A stretch of DNA of 64,000 nt, from assembly GCA_021443545.1 (NCBI GenBank), contig JABUTU010000037.1, forward strand, positions 1 through 64,000, given 5' to 3'. Numbering within the stretch: the first letter of the stretch is position 1; every line of letters starts with the position of its first letter. Of the stretch, positions 18,112 through 26,710 are shown in pieces. The notes beneath the pieces are model-generated. The model ran no database searches, was not told the DNA's origin, and saw only the letters and a program-made list of their open reading frames with translations. The translations under genes were made by a program, and so were the position numbers. The stretch is from Marinilabiliaceae bacterium (GTDB taxonomy: Bacteria; Bacteroidota; Bacteroidia; Bacteroidales; Marinilabiliaceae).

Positions 18112-19200
18112 TTATTTATTAAAGCTCTCACTGAATTGTTTTATTCGCTGTTCCTCATTCTTTTTGCAGATAAGAAGGGTCCCATTGTCGTCAGCAACAA
18201 TATATCCATCAAGTCCCTGAATCACCATCTTAAGGTCTCCTGAGGCGCGTACTATACAATCATTGCTTTCGATGAGACGAACATTCTCTTCGCCGACAAT
18301 AGCATTGCCCATTGAGTCGCGGTCTAACTGCATATACAAAGAGCCCCACGTTCCAAGGTCTGACCAGCCGAAGTCGGATGGAAGAACATATACCCCTGCG
18401 TTCATGCCTCGTAGTGAGATATTCTTTCCGCTCATGCGTTCCATAATAGCATAGTCTATGGATATGCTACGACATTGTGGGAATAATTCGTCGACAGTTT
18501 TCTCCTCTTTGTCTGTTCCGAAATGGGCTGACATATTGTCGAAGAGCATAGCTATCTCAGGCTCAAACAGACGCATTGCAGCCTCTGCAGTTGCGGCATC
18601 CCAAATGAATAAACCAGCATTCCAGTAATAGCCACCATCACTGAGATATTGTTTTGCCACAGGTAGCTGGGGCTTCTCCTTGAAGGCTTTAACATAACAT
18701 ATATCACTTCCGCTGATTTCGTCACCAGCCTGGATGTAGCCATAACCAGTGTCGGGGCGTGTCGGGAACATGCCGAGTGTCAGGACATTGCTACTCCCTT
18801 TTACAAATGATATACCTTGTCTTATGACCCTTCGAAATTCGTTGATATTGACCACGAAGTGGTCGGCAGGAGATATGACAAGAGTGGCATCTGGATCGAC
18901 CCTCTTGATTTTCCATGTTACGTAAGCAATGCAGGGCGCTGTATTGCGCATACATGGCTCAAGAAGAATGTTGTCTTTCGGGACAGATGGAAGTTGTTCT
19001 GCTACTTTGGAAGCGTATTTATTACTTGTCACAACCCAGATATTCTCAGGAGAAAACTCTTCTCCAAAGCGGTCGATTGTGAGTTGCAAAAGAGTGCGAC
19101 CGACCCCCAAAACATCTATAAACTGTTTTGGATTCTCTGGACGGCTCATAGGCCAGAACCTACTGCCAATGCCGCCTGCCATAATTACTAAGTGATTCAT
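18112..19200 (-). CDS. manC: mannose-1-phosphate guanylyltransferase, copy beside fkp
   Basis: 362 residues, length of the single-domain GDP-mannose pyrophosphorylases. The nucleotidyltransferase signature is MAGGIGSRFWPMSRPENPKQF (21 residues, spanning 8-28, with the Arg and Lys that bind GTP). VISPADHFV and KAFKEKPQ carry further conserved residues, and FGWSDLGTWGSL is the Asp-Thr-Trp block typical of ManC. It makes GDP-mannose from mannose-1-P and GTP. It follows fkp by 27 bases and is probably co-transcribed. No GDP-mannose dehydratase is nearby, so its product may be used directly or exported to a GDP-fucose pathway elsewhere. A paralogue lies at 45105. Confidence 0.93.
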   Translation of the reverse strand: MNHLVIMAGGIGSRFWPMSRPENPKQFIDVLGVGRTLLQLTIDRFGEEFSPENIWVVTSNKYASKVAEQLPSVPKDNILLEPCMRNTAPCIAYVTWKIKRVDPDATLVISPADHFVVNINEFRRVIRQGISFVKGSSNVLTLGMFPTRPDTGYGYIQAGDEISGSDICYVKAFKEKPQLPVAKQYLSDGGYYWNAGLFIWDAATAEAAMRLFEPEIAMLFDNMSAHFGTDKEEKTVDELFPQCRSISIDYAIMERMSGKNISLRGMNAGVYVLPSDFGWSDLGTWGSLYMQLDRDSMGNAIVGEENVRLIESNDCIVRASGDLKMVIQGLDGYIVADDNGTLLICKKNEEQRIKQFSESFNK

Positions 19201-19227
19201 ATTGCGATTATTCTTATTCTCTTTTTA

Positions 19228-22098
19228 TTAGCTCCTTACAATTTGAAAACCTGATGTGCTGACCGACATCTCAACTATTCGAGCCCTGCTGTTGGGAGGA
19301 TTTTCAGTCAGGATACGACGGATTGATGAGGCAGCCTCATCATCATTTGCACAAATCACCATATAACCACCACCGCCCGCTCCAAGAAGTTTGTATCCAA
19401 GCGCATAGTCATCTATGAGATTGCATATTTGCTCAACCTCAGGTGTTGTCGTTCCAGAATCGAGACGTTTATTCTGTTGCCATGAACGTCTCAGGAGAGA
19501 GCCTGTTTGTTGGAAATCTTGCCGACTAATTGCCTCTGCCATATCGTAGGCATGATTCTTTATCTCGTTTAGAATCATAGTGCGTTCCGATTCGCCAAGG
19601 AACATACCTCTGACAATCTCGCCCAGTATGCTCTTCGCCACACGCGTTATGCCGGTATAGTAGAGAATCCATCTGTTGAGACCGTTTTGAGGCTCGAAAA
19701 TACGCTCAGGTAACCAATGTATATCAATTTCCTCCTGACTTCCAGGACGACTCTCTAAAAGTTTCACACCTTCAAAGATGCCTCCATACTGATCCTGCCA
19801 CCCGCCACCGGTCGTGAGCATCTGCTCAAGTACTAGAACACGGTGACATATATCGTTCTTGCTCCAGCCTAAACCGCAGAAGTCAGAGAGCGCACCGAGA
19901 AGTGTCCCTGCCAAAATCGAGCTTGTGCCTAATCCTGAACCCTTTGGAATGGCAACCAATGTGCTTATCTCTATTCCTCCATCAAAGAGTGTGTGGAGCA
20001 TCTCCTCCAGTGTACTGAACTCTTCAGATTGCAAGAATCCCGCAAGGCATAAGGCCGCTTTGGGGATGCAGAAGGCTGAGCCGACAGTGGTATATTGTTC
20101 AAGTTCTGAAAATGTAGATATCTCTTCAAAAGCACCTACATCGATGGAACGTATAGTGATTCGAGGGGTAGATGACTGAGTGCGACGAATAAAGACCTGG
20201 ATTGGGGCCTGACCATTGAGGTTGACAGCGACTGTCACTACAGCCCCACCACTCATCATACAGTTTGGAGGTGTATCGCTCCATCCGCCAGCGAGGTCAA
20301 GACGTGCTGGGGAAGAGGCCCATACAACCTGATCTTCATTGGTTGTACAACGTGGATGAGGTATATTGTGAATTGTCTTACAGATTGTATTCTGCAAGGT
20401 ATTGAAAGCCTCTTGTTCGCTCTTTTCAGCTATGGCGACTTCTCCTTTCAGACGTGCCAACTCGCTTCTGAACATTGAGCAGCGCATCTTTGTGAGTACA
20501 TCAGTATTGTCGCTATGCAGTGAAGGTATTTCAGCATTCGACTCAGCGTATAGGCGTGCTATGTGACGAAGGTCAGTCTGGTAGAAGACACTCTGTCTGT
20601 TGGCCTCCATTGATGGCATAGCCGCAACAAGAAAAGCGTGTCGTGAGGCGAATAATCTCCTCATATTAGCTTTAGAGCTGATTTCATCGGCACTCAGACG
20701 AACTGCGTTCCTCCACCATGCAGAGTATGAAGGAACGGGTTCAAGCATGAACAGAACCATCTCTTCGGTAAGATCAGAAAGCTTGACAACAGGGAACAAT
20801 GGAGCGTTTTGGATGTCCATAGAGGTATTAGGAGAGAAGTCTGTCAGCGACAGATTACGGGATGTAATCCATTGTATGAGACTTATGCCCATAAACGAGG
20901 TAGACTCATCTGTCAGCTGTCCCCTGAAGCGGTCGTCAATATCGTATGTTCTGATAGCCACTTCATCATCTCCAATAGGAACTATATCTATGCAGTTTCC
21001 AGATTGTAGGCTCAGTGTCCAGTTGTTCTTTGGAATACCAGTCAAGATATGACGATCTGAAAGGTGCCATTTCTCAGATATATATGAATTCTCTATCCAT
21101 ATATTACTATTCTCTCTTGTAAGTGAGCATGCAGTATATGCATTTTGGATGAAGATTGAGTCCTGAGGCTTAACCTTCCTATGCCATATCTCGCGCTGGT
21201 TACAGGTTCTGTTTTGCAGAGCGACGCTTGATGTGATAAGTTCAGACGAAGTTCCAAAATGGTGAAAATGTCCGTTGTCAAGCTGGACAATGGCAACAGT
21301 AAGGGCCGAGAGTTCATTGTCAGGAGAACTCGGATTTACTCCTAATGCTGTTCCAAACTCAGAATACAAATCGTACGGACGAGGTCTACCCTCAAGGAAT
21401 CTATTCTCTGAGTTACTCCATCCACACTTCTTCATCAATAGTTTCAGAGCCTTGTCGGAGAGAAGCCACAACCCGATATCCATGAGATAGAAGTGTGATG
21501 CTGCGAGTTCTTCGAGTTGACAGAGCGACGGTTTTTGTAGCATATAGTCGAGGGTCGACTCATTCTCGCGTTTGATACAGAAAATGCCATGATTTGTTGC
21601 GAGCTGTGGTTTCGTCCACAAGCCGAAGCAAACCACATCTGCCTCAGGAATATTAGCCTGGAGTTTATCGGCTTCAATCAGAACATCGCCTGAAACAATA
21701 AGTGTCTTAAGACTATTGGAAGCGTTTCTGAGAATCCTCTCGAGAAGAGGCATCTGTAACGAAAGCAGATTCTGGTCGATACGTTGTCCGCGGCTCCACT
21801 TCATGACAGGTATCGGTGTGAGTACCTTGCCGCTTGAGGCGTATGCAGGTAGGCGTCTGCTCTGTCCGCCTGCATGTATGATAATACGTTTCGTGTTGAA
21901 AAGTGACAAATAGTCATCGACAGAAATGCCCTCACTCTCAGCTTTTTGGGATATAGCCCACGACGTCCCTCCGCCAGAGCCGACCTTTTGTCCTGCAGGG
22001 TCGTTCGTGGCGAACCATTCACCTTCGTTGACGCCTGCGACTTCGTAGAAGACAGGTGTCAGGCTTGGGGGTACTGAAACAATCTTGTCTATATCCAT
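19228..22098 (-). CDS. fkp: bifunctional L-fucokinase / L-fucose-1-phosphate guanylyltransferase
   Basis: I start at the ATG at 22098 (MDIDKIVSVPP, 956 residues), close to the 949 of Bacteroides fragilis Fkp; a longer frame to 22233 would run into tRNA-Cys. The N-terminal half is the guanylyltransferase (GGQSRRLP at 77-84). The C-terminal part is a GHMP kinase: ARLDLAGGWSDTPPN, the phosphate loop IPKGSGLGTSSILAG, and LGAGGGGYM near the end. Fkp salvages free L-fucose through fucose-1-P to GDP-fucose, which supplies surface fucosylation in Bacteroides. With manC, GT10 and three other glycosyltransferases downstream it forms a fucosylated-glycan block. A -7 box overlaps the tail of the tRNA-Cys terminator. 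Confidence 0.96.
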   Translation of the reverse strand: MDIDKIVSVPPSLTPVFYEVAGVNEGEWFATNDPAGQKVGSGGGTSWAISQKAESEGISVDDYLSLFNTKRIIIHAGGQSRRLPAYASSGKVLTPIPVMKWSRGQRIDQNLLSLQMPLLERILRNASNSLKTLIVSGDVLIEADKLQANIPEADVVCFGLWTKPQLATNHGIFCIKRENESTLDYMLQKPSLCQLEELAASHFYLMDIGLWLLSDKALKLLMKKCGWSNSENRFLEGRPRPYDLYSEFGTALGVNPSSPDNELSALTVAIVQLDNGHFHHFGTSSELITSSVALQNRTCNQREIWHRKVKPQDSIFIQNAYTACSLTRENSNIWIENSYISEKWHLSDRHILTGIPKNNWTLSLQSGNCIDIVPIGDDEVAIRTYDIDDRFRGQLTDESTSFMGISLIQWITSRNLSLTDFSPNTSMDIQNAPLFPVVKLSDLTEEMVLFMLEPVPSYSAWWRNAVRLSADEISSKANMRRLFASRHAFLVAAMPSMEANRQSVFYQTDLRHIARLYAESNAEIPSLHSDNTDVLTKMRCSMFRSELARLKGEVAIAEKSEQEAFNTLQNTICKTIHNIPHPRCTTNEDQVVWASSPARLDLAGGWSDTPPNCMMSGGAVVTVAVNLNGQAPIQVFIRRTQSSTPRITIRSIDVGAFEEISTFSELEQYTTVGSAFCIPKAALCLAGFLQSEEFSTLEEMLHTLFDGGIEISTLVAIPKGSGLGTSSILAGTLLGALSDFCGLGWSKNDICHRVLVLEQMLTTGGGWQDQYGGIFEGVKLLESRPGSQEEIDIHWLPERIFEPQNGLNRWILYYTGITRVAKSILGEIVRGMFLGESERTMILNEIKNHAYDMAEAISRQDFQQTGSLLRRSWQQNKRLDSGTTTPEVEQICNLIDDYALGYKLLGAGGGGYMVICANDDEAASSIRRILTENPPNSRARIVEMSVSTSGFQIVRS

Positions 22099-22124
22099 AT
22101 TCTGATGAAGCGGAACACGACATA

Positions 22125-22132
22125 CAAAATTA
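22125..22132 (-). promoter_or_regulatory. -7 box upstream of fkp
   Basis: TAATTTTG on the minus strand is an exact TAnnTTTG match that begins in the U-tract of the tRNA-Cys terminator, 26 bases before the fkp ATG. No convincing TTG is placed for it. Confidence 0.45.
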
Positions 22133-22165
22133 AAAAAAATCCTGACAATAGCATTGTCAGGATTT
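22130..22165 (-). terminator. intrinsic terminator of tRNA-Cys
   Basis: ATCCTGACAAT and ATTGTCAGGAT (22139-22149 and 22153-22163) form a perfect 11-pair stem with a 3-base loop; on the minus strand it is followed by eight T. Confidence 0.93.
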
Positions 22166-22171
22166 AAAATG

Positions 22172-22243
22172 AGGTCGGTAGCAGATTCGAACTGCTGTAG
22201 ACGGTTTTGCAGACCGTAGACTAAGCCACTCATCCAACCGACC
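22172..22243 (-). tRNA. tRNA-Cys, anticodon GCA
   Basis: 72 bases fold as a cloverleaf. Acceptor GGTCGGT/ACCGACC, anticodon stem ACGGT/ACCGT around loop CTGCAAA, T-arm AGCAG-TTCGAAT-CTGCT. Discriminator U73 is as expected for Cys. The D stem is only three pairs with a long D-loop, and CCA is not encoded. It has its own promoter (22274-22303) and terminator. Confidence 0.95.
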
Positions 22244-22273
22244 TTATGAGTAACCCTTTCGGGATTACGGGTG

Positions 22274-22303
22274 CAAAGTTAGTAACTATTTCGTTTTGTC
22301 CAA
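22274..22303 (-). promoter_or_regulatory. promoter of tRNA-Cys
   Basis: TAACTTTG (22281-22274 on the minus strand) with TTG at 22303-22301 and a 19-base spacer. The following CACCCG is shared with three other promoters in the window. Confidence 0.85.
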
Positions 22304-22320
22304 CAGATTGAGAGTTTTTT

Positions 22321-23421
22321 TTACACGTTGAATCGGAATAACATAATATCGCCATCCTGAACGATATACTCTTTGCCCTCAATACCCAATTTCCCGGCTT
22401 CTTTACAAGCTACTTCGGAACCGAGTTCGATAAAATCGTTATATTTTATAACCTCAGCGCGAATAAAACCTCGTTCGAAATCGGAGTGTATGACACCAGC
22501 TGCCTGCGGAGCTTTGAAGCCATCGTGGAATGTCCATGCACGTACCTCTTTAGGACCTACGGTGAAGAAGGTCTTCAACTTCAAAAGACTATATGCAGAA
22601 CGAATGAGCTTAACTACGCCCGACTCCTCAAGTCCAAGGTCGTTGAGGAACATCTGGCGCTCCTCGTATGTCTCGAGTTCTGCTATCTCAGCCTCTGTCT
22701 GGGCTGCAATAACCAAAATCTCTGCATCCTCATCCTTTACAGCATTTCTGACTGCTTCAACATATGCATTGCCGTTGACAACAGATTTCTCATCAACGTT
22801 GCATACGTACATGACAGGTTTTGATGTGAGAAGGAAGAAACCCTTAGCAATTTTCTCCTCTGGTTCAGATAGTTCTACGGTACGAGCGTTTTTACCTTGC
22901 TGGAGGACATCACGATATTTAAGGAGTATATCGAGTTGTTTCTTAGCCTCAGGGTCGCGACCAGTGATAGCCTGTTTTTCACATTTCTGGATGCGTTGTT
23001 CAACAGTCTCAAGGTCTTTTATCTGCAATTCAGTGTCGATTACCTCCTTGTCGCGAACAGGATTGACAGATCCATCGACATGTGTGATATTGTCATCGTC
23101 GAAACAACGAAGGACATGTATTATAGCATCTGTCTCGCGGATATTAGCGAGGAATTTATTGCCAAGGCCCTCGCCCTTGCTTGCGCCTTTAACGAGACCT
23201 GCGATGTCAACAATCTCAACTGTTGTTGGCACGACCTGAGCTGGATGGACCATTGAGTCGAGAACCTCCAAGCGTTTGTCGGGAACTGTTATGACACCCA
23301 CATTTGGCTCGATGGTGCAAAATGGAAAATTGGCAGATTGCGCTTTTGCGTTTGAAAGGCAATTAAACAAAGTCGACTTGCCGACATTCGGCAAGCCAAC
23401 TATACCACATTGAAGTGACAT
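22321..23421 (-). CDS. ychF: redox-regulated ATPase YchF (OLA1 family)
   Basis: 366 residues, standard length. G1 is GLPNVGKST (residues 8-16), followed by NFPFCTIEPNVGVI and the G3 motif DIAGLVKGASKGEGLGN. The usual G4 NKxD is altered, here YVCNVDEKS, as in YchF, which prefers ATP. The C-terminal TGS-like domain ends in GKEYIVQDGDIMLFRFNV. YchF binds the ribosome and negatively affects oxidative-stress responses. The gene ends just left of tRNA-Cys and starts 24 bases after the PorT-like gene ends, so it may share its transcript. Confidence 0.96.
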   Translation of the reverse strand: MSLQCGIVGLPNVGKSTLFNCLSNAKAQSANFPFCTIEPNVGVITVPDKRLEVLDSMVHPAQVVPTTVEIVDIAGLVKGASKGEGLGNKFLANIRETDAIIHVLRCFDDDNITHVDGSVNPVRDKEVIDTELQIKDLETVEQRIQKCEKQAITGRDPEAKKQLDILLKYRDVLQQGKNARTVELSEPEEKIAKGFFLLTSKPVMYVCNVDEKSVVNGNAYVEAVRNAVKDEDAEILVIAAQTEAEIAELETYEERQMFLNDLGLEESGVVKLIRSAYSLLKLKTFFTVGPKEVRAWTFHDGFKAPQAAGVIHSDFERGFIRAEVIKYNDFIELGSEVACKEAGKLGIEGKEYIVQDGDIMLFRFNV

Positions 23422-23445
23422 ATATTTTCTATCAACAAGTGATTA

Positions 23446-24249
23446 TTAGAATACGTAGTAGAACGAAACAGCGATGACGCGGTCTTTACTCTTTGTGTTG
23501 TACAGACTCTTGAATACTGGTGTCAGACCCATGCACATACGGACATCAGCACCAATACCTGATTTAGAGTCGTAGCCGAAACCGAAGTTAGCCATTGCGA
23601 GAACGCGGTTGCGGTCGCGTGCAACTCGGCGGAGCGATTCTATACCTGTCACCTTACCACTTCTATATGTGTGGGTACCAAACATATAATTGTTCAGGTA
23701 TCCGTGTTGTGATGGTGAAGATATAGTATAGTCGAAGTTGAAACTAATCATTGGACCAGCCTGAATGTTAATACCTTTAATTGAAACAGGCAAGTAGTAT
23801 TTAAACATGATAGGTACCTGAATATTATCGGTGAGGAACATTATCTTGAAGTCCTCGTTCAGCAGGTCGTCATGGCCTACAATATTCTGGCCCTTGATAC
23901 GCCATGTCTCCTCTGGATGCCATTTGATAGACTTCTCAAGAGAGCGTACGCCCATACGAGAGTAGAAAACCTCAGGCTGGATAGCCCAATTCTCCCACTG
24001 CCAACGACATAGTATACCCATCTGACCTATTCTTGCCTGAACATCATCGACATCCGAGTCGTATGTTGTGAGGTTAAGACCAATCTTCGCACCGAAGTGG
24101 AATTGCATACCACTATAGAGCGCATTATTGTTGACCTCTGATACCAATTCTTTATCTGGTTCCTCATAGTCATAATCGCCACCGCGTTGTGCCGTCGCTG
24201 TGAAACCGACGAGTGCGAAGGCTACGAGTATCGCAAACTTTTTATTCAT
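23446..24249 (-). CDS. PorT-like outer-membrane beta-barrel protein
   Basis: 267 residues from the ATG at 24249 (a GTG one codon earlier is less likely). MNKKFAILVAFALVGFTATAQ is a signal peptide with an A-Q cleavage region typical of the phylum. The mature part alternates hydrophobic and polar residues in amphipathic strands (FHFGAKIGLNL, WAIQPEVFYSR, QVPIMFKYYLP, IQAGPMISFNF) and ends in SFYYVF, an aromatic outer-membrane insertion signal. The closest family I recall is the PorT/outer-membrane beta-barrel family (PF13568-like). Ligand and function are unknown. Promoter at 24282-24310. Confidence 0.85.
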   Translation of the reverse strand: MNKKFAILVAFALVGFTATAQRGGDYDYEEPDKELVSEVNNNALYSGMQFHFGAKIGLNLTTYDSDVDDVQARIGQMGILCRWQWENWAIQPEVFYSRMGVRSLEKSIKWHPEETWRIKGQNIVGHDDLLNEDFKIMFLTDNIQVPIMFKYYLPVSIKGINIQAGPMISFNFDYTISSPSQHGYLNNYMFGTHTYRSGKVTGIESLRRVARDRNRVLAMANFGFGYDSKSGIGADVRMCMGLTPVFKSLYNTKSKDRVIAVSFYYVF

Positions 24250-24281
24250 CACGTTAATCTGTGGTTATATTTTTTCGGGTG

Positions 24282-24310
24282 CAAATGTAGCTATTTATTT
24301 TTGCTTTCAA
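24282..24310 (-). promoter_or_regulatory. promoter of the PorT-like gene
   Basis: TACATTTG (24289-24282, minus strand) is an exact -7 match, with TTG at 24310-24308 and an 18-base spacer. It is followed by CACCCG, as at the tRNA promoters. Confidence 0.7.
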
Positions 24311-24369
24311 TAGGAAAAATGCAAAATGCTCAAAAACTTCAATCAACGTCACGTTTAAGAGGACATTAT

Positions 24370-25299
24370 TCATCTATATTTGCTCTTCGAAGCATCAACG
24401 ATGTTTATGTAACTTTGATAGCGTGACAAGGCAAGTCGACCCTCTTCAACAGCCAATTTCACTGCGCACCCTGGTTCGTGACGATGTGTGCAATTGTTAT
24501 ATTGGCATGCATCTGAAATGCGGAATATGTCTCTAAAATAATGAGATATTTCATTGTCATCAATTCCTGTTATTCCAAAACCTCGGATTCCGGGAGTGTC
24601 AATGACATATCCCCCAAACGAGAATGCATGCATCTCAGCATGTGTCGTGGTGTGTTTTCCCGAGTTGTTGCATTCGCTTATCTCGTCAGTCCGCAGATTT
24701 AACCCTGGCTCAATACGATTGATAAGGGTTGATTTTCCGACACCAGAGTGACCGGCAATGACGCTTATCTTATCTTTTAGAAATTCCTTGACCTTATCAA
24801 GACCTTGCTCATACTTGGCTGAAATCTCTACTACGTCATATCCCATATCAGAATAGATGCTCTTGAAGTTGTCAAGCTCCTCTCGGTGGCGACTGTCGTA
24901 TCTGTCTATTTTGTTGAAGACAATTACGACTGGCACTCCAAAGGCCTCTGCTGAAGCAAGGAAGCGATCAATGAAAACCGGAGTGGTAACGGGGTAATTT
25001 ATTGTGACAAGCAGAAGGGCCTGGTCGACATTGGCTGCAAGGACGTGTGTCTGTTTGGATAGGTTCGAAGCACGACGTACAACGTAGTTGCGACGAGGCA
25101 ATAGCTCACATATCAAGCCTTCTGACGAATCTTCCGACTCCATTTCGATATCGACGAAATCACCGACAGCAACTGGGTTGGTGCTCTTGATATCCTCTGT
25201 GCGCATCTTGCCTTTTATACGACATTGTATAATCGTACCATCAGAGTCTATGCGTACCTCATAATTACTGCCTGTCGATTTTACCACTGTTCCTTTCAT
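24370..25299 (-). CDS. rsgA: small-ribosomal-subunit biogenesis GTPase RsgA
   Basis: 309 residues. An OB fold at the start (GTVVKSTGSNYEVR) precedes a circularly permuted GTPase domain: G4 FNKIDRYD comes before G1 GHSGVGKST and G3 DTPGIRGFG. The C-terminal zinc finger is CQYNNCTHRHEPGC. RsgA tests the decoding centre of the late 30S subunit and is released on GTP hydrolysis. The Bacteroidota form here has the usual length. It begins 134 bases from the divergent gene at 25434 and has no obvious terminator after it; the PorT-like promoter starts just downstream. Confidence 0.96.
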   Translation of the reverse strand: MKGTVVKSTGSNYEVRIDSDGTIIQCRIKGKMRTEDIKSTNPVAVGDFVDIEMESEDSSEGLICELLPRRNYVVRRASNLSKQTHVLAANVDQALLLVTINYPVTTPVFIDRFLASAEAFGVPVVIVFNKIDRYDSRHREELDNFKSIYSDMGYDVVEISAKYEQGLDKVKEFLKDKISVIAGHSGVGKSTLINRIEPGLNLRTDEISECNNSGKHTTTHAEMHAFSFGGYVIDTPGIRGFGITGIDDNEISHYFRDIFRISDACQYNNCTHRHEPGCAVKLAVEEGRLALSRYQSYINIVDASKSKYR

Positions 25300-25361
25300 G
25301 AATCTTCACATTGCTACATTGCAAAATTAAGAAAAATCGTATAAAAATGGTTAAATATTTC

Positions 25362-25390
25362 TTGTTTTATCAAGCAGCTACATATATTTG
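25362..25390 (+). promoter_or_regulatory. promoter of the small outer-membrane protein gene
   Basis: TTG (25362-25364), an 18-base spacer and TATATTTG (25383-25390), an exact consensus, 43 bases before the ATG at 25434. Confidence 0.75.
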
Positions 25391-25433
25391 CACTCAATAG
25401 ATAACGACAATAAACATTTTAAAAGCAGATAAT

Positions 25434-26060
25434 ATGAACGTTAGAAAATTAGTCTTTGTGATGACTTGTCTTCTTTTAGTTGCAGGTACATCTATCTATG
25501 CGCAGGATAGTCGCTTCCGCAAGGGCGATGTAGCTTTAAATTTCAATTACTCAGCAGGTAATTTCAGAGCTGAGGATTTTGATTTCGATGAACCACATTC
25601 TCATTATGACTTCTTCGATAGTTACTACCAGCATGGTTTCGGACTTACAATGGAGGTTGGAGTCATTGGTGATGTCATCAACGAGAAGGGCTGTATCGCA
25701 ATCGGTGCTGAGGCTGGTTTTGGCTTTGGTCGCAATAAAGAGGATTACACAAAAGAGTTGTCAAAGCGTATTCATATCGCAACAAGAGGCTCTCTTCACT
25801 ACTCATTTATCCCTGAGATTGACACCTACGCAGGTCTGAAGCTTGGTGTAGCAAACTGGAGCGACTATAACCTGAAAATGCGTGAAGGAAAGAATGACGA
25901 CTGGGAGGAGATTTATGATGGTAAGTTGGTAGGTAAGTTCATATATCCGACATTTTTCTGCGGTGCTCGTTATATGGCTGCTCAGAATTTTGGCTTTAAT
26001 GTTGAATTCTCATACGATAGGTTTGCCTATGCTTCAGTAGGTATAACAATCAAGATGTAA
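25434..26060 (+). CDS. small outer-membrane beta-barrel protein, function unknown
   Basis: 208 residues with a signal peptide (MNVRKLVFVMTCLLLVAGT, cleavage near SIYAQ). The mature chain is made of amphipathic beta strands (DVALNFNYSAG, GFGLTMEVGVIG, AIGAEAGFGFGR, YAGLKLGVANW) and ends FAYASVGITIKM. It looks like an 8-strand barrel similar to OmpW/OmpA-like small porins, without an OmpA peptidoglycan domain. Acidic Asp/His-rich stretch FDFDEPHSHYDFFDSY near residue 50 may bind metal. It has its own consensus promoter and a strong terminator that runs into the start of tadA. Confidence 0.75.
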   Translation: MNVRKLVFVMTCLLLVAGTSIYAQDSRFRKGDVALNFNYSAGNFRAEDFDFDEPHSHYDFFDSYYQHGFGLTMEVGVIGDVINEKGCIAIGAEAGFGFGRNKEDYTKELSKRIHIATRGSLHYSFIPEIDTYAGLKLGVANWSDYNLKMREGKNDDWEEIYDGKLVGKFIYPTFFCGARYMAAQNFGFNVEFSYDRFAYASVGITIKM

Positions 26061-26081
26061 AAGTCTATACAGTATAGTCAT

Positions 26082-26122
26082 GAGAGTGTGTCGAATTATT
26101 TTTGACACACCCTCTCTTTTTT
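26082..26122 (+). terminator. intrinsic terminator abutting tadA
   Basis: GAGAGTGTGTC (26082-26092) pairs with GACACACCCTCTC (26104-26116) with two bulged C, and six T follow. The U-tract ends five bases before the tadA ATG, so any transcript reaching tadA must read through it or begin inside it. Confidence 0.85.
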
Positions 26123-26126
26123 AGGT

Positions 26127-26564
26127 ATGTACAGTGATGATTTTTTCATGGGGGAGGCTCTAAAGGAGGCTCGCATTGCGCTGGGAGAGGATGAGGTTCC
26201 GATAGGGGCTGTTGTGGTTGTGAACAATACTATCATAGGTAGAGGACATAATCAGACTGAGCGACTTAAGGATGTTACAGCTCATGCCGAGATATTGGCT
26301 ATCACGGCAGCATCTCAGTATGTCGATGCCAAGTATCTTGATAATGCGACCCTCTATGTCACAGTAGAGCCCTGCACGATGTGTGCTGGTGCCATAGCAT
26401 GGGCTCAGGTCGGGAAGCTCGTATACGGAGCTTCTGACGAGAAACGAGGTTATGAACGACTGTCGCCATCGCCACTCCATCCACGAACCGAAGTGGTTAA
26501 GGGCGTCAGAGCCGATGAGTGTAAGAAGCTGGTTCTCGATTTCTTTGCGGCAAAGCGTAAGTGA
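26127..26564 (+). CDS. tadA: tRNA-specific adenosine-34 deaminase
   Basis: 145 residues, normal length. The zinc cytidine-deaminase fold has HAE at 53-55 (His ligand and catalytic Glu) and PCTMC at 82-86 (two Cys ligands); GKLVYGASDEKRG follows as in TadA. It converts A34 to inosine in tRNA-Arg(ACG), essential for decoding CGN. The start is odd: only five bases separate the upstream terminator's T-run from the ATG, with no visible Shine-Dalgarno. A start inside the gene would lose the N-terminal helix, so I keep 26127. Confidence 0.95.
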   Translation: MYSDDFFMGEALKEARIALGEDEVPIGAVVVVNNTIIGRGHNQTERLKDVTAHAEILAITAASQYVDAKYLDNATLYVTVEPCTMCAGAIAWAQVGKLVYGASDEKRGYERLSPSPLHPRTEVVKGVRADECKKLVLDFFAAKRK

Positions 26565-26710
26565 CTTTGTCGATTGATAACGGCAATTAGTCGGTAAATA
26601 TTCTTTTTGCATAGTCAAAACGTGGATGACAATCAAAGCGATGCCTTTTGTGGCACGCATTATGCAATACGATAATCAACAAGATTATTAATCCTTAAAT
26701 ACTTACCGAT

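Noticed and set aside
22099..22233. Longer fkp start that adds 45 codons
   Set aside because: It runs through the tRNA-Cys gene and its terminator. The ATG at 22098 gives the length expected for Fkp.
22373..23239. 288-codon open frame opposite ychF
   Set aside because: It is a codon-bias shadow of ychF: Ser/Arg/Thr rich, with no domain, promoter or ribosome site.
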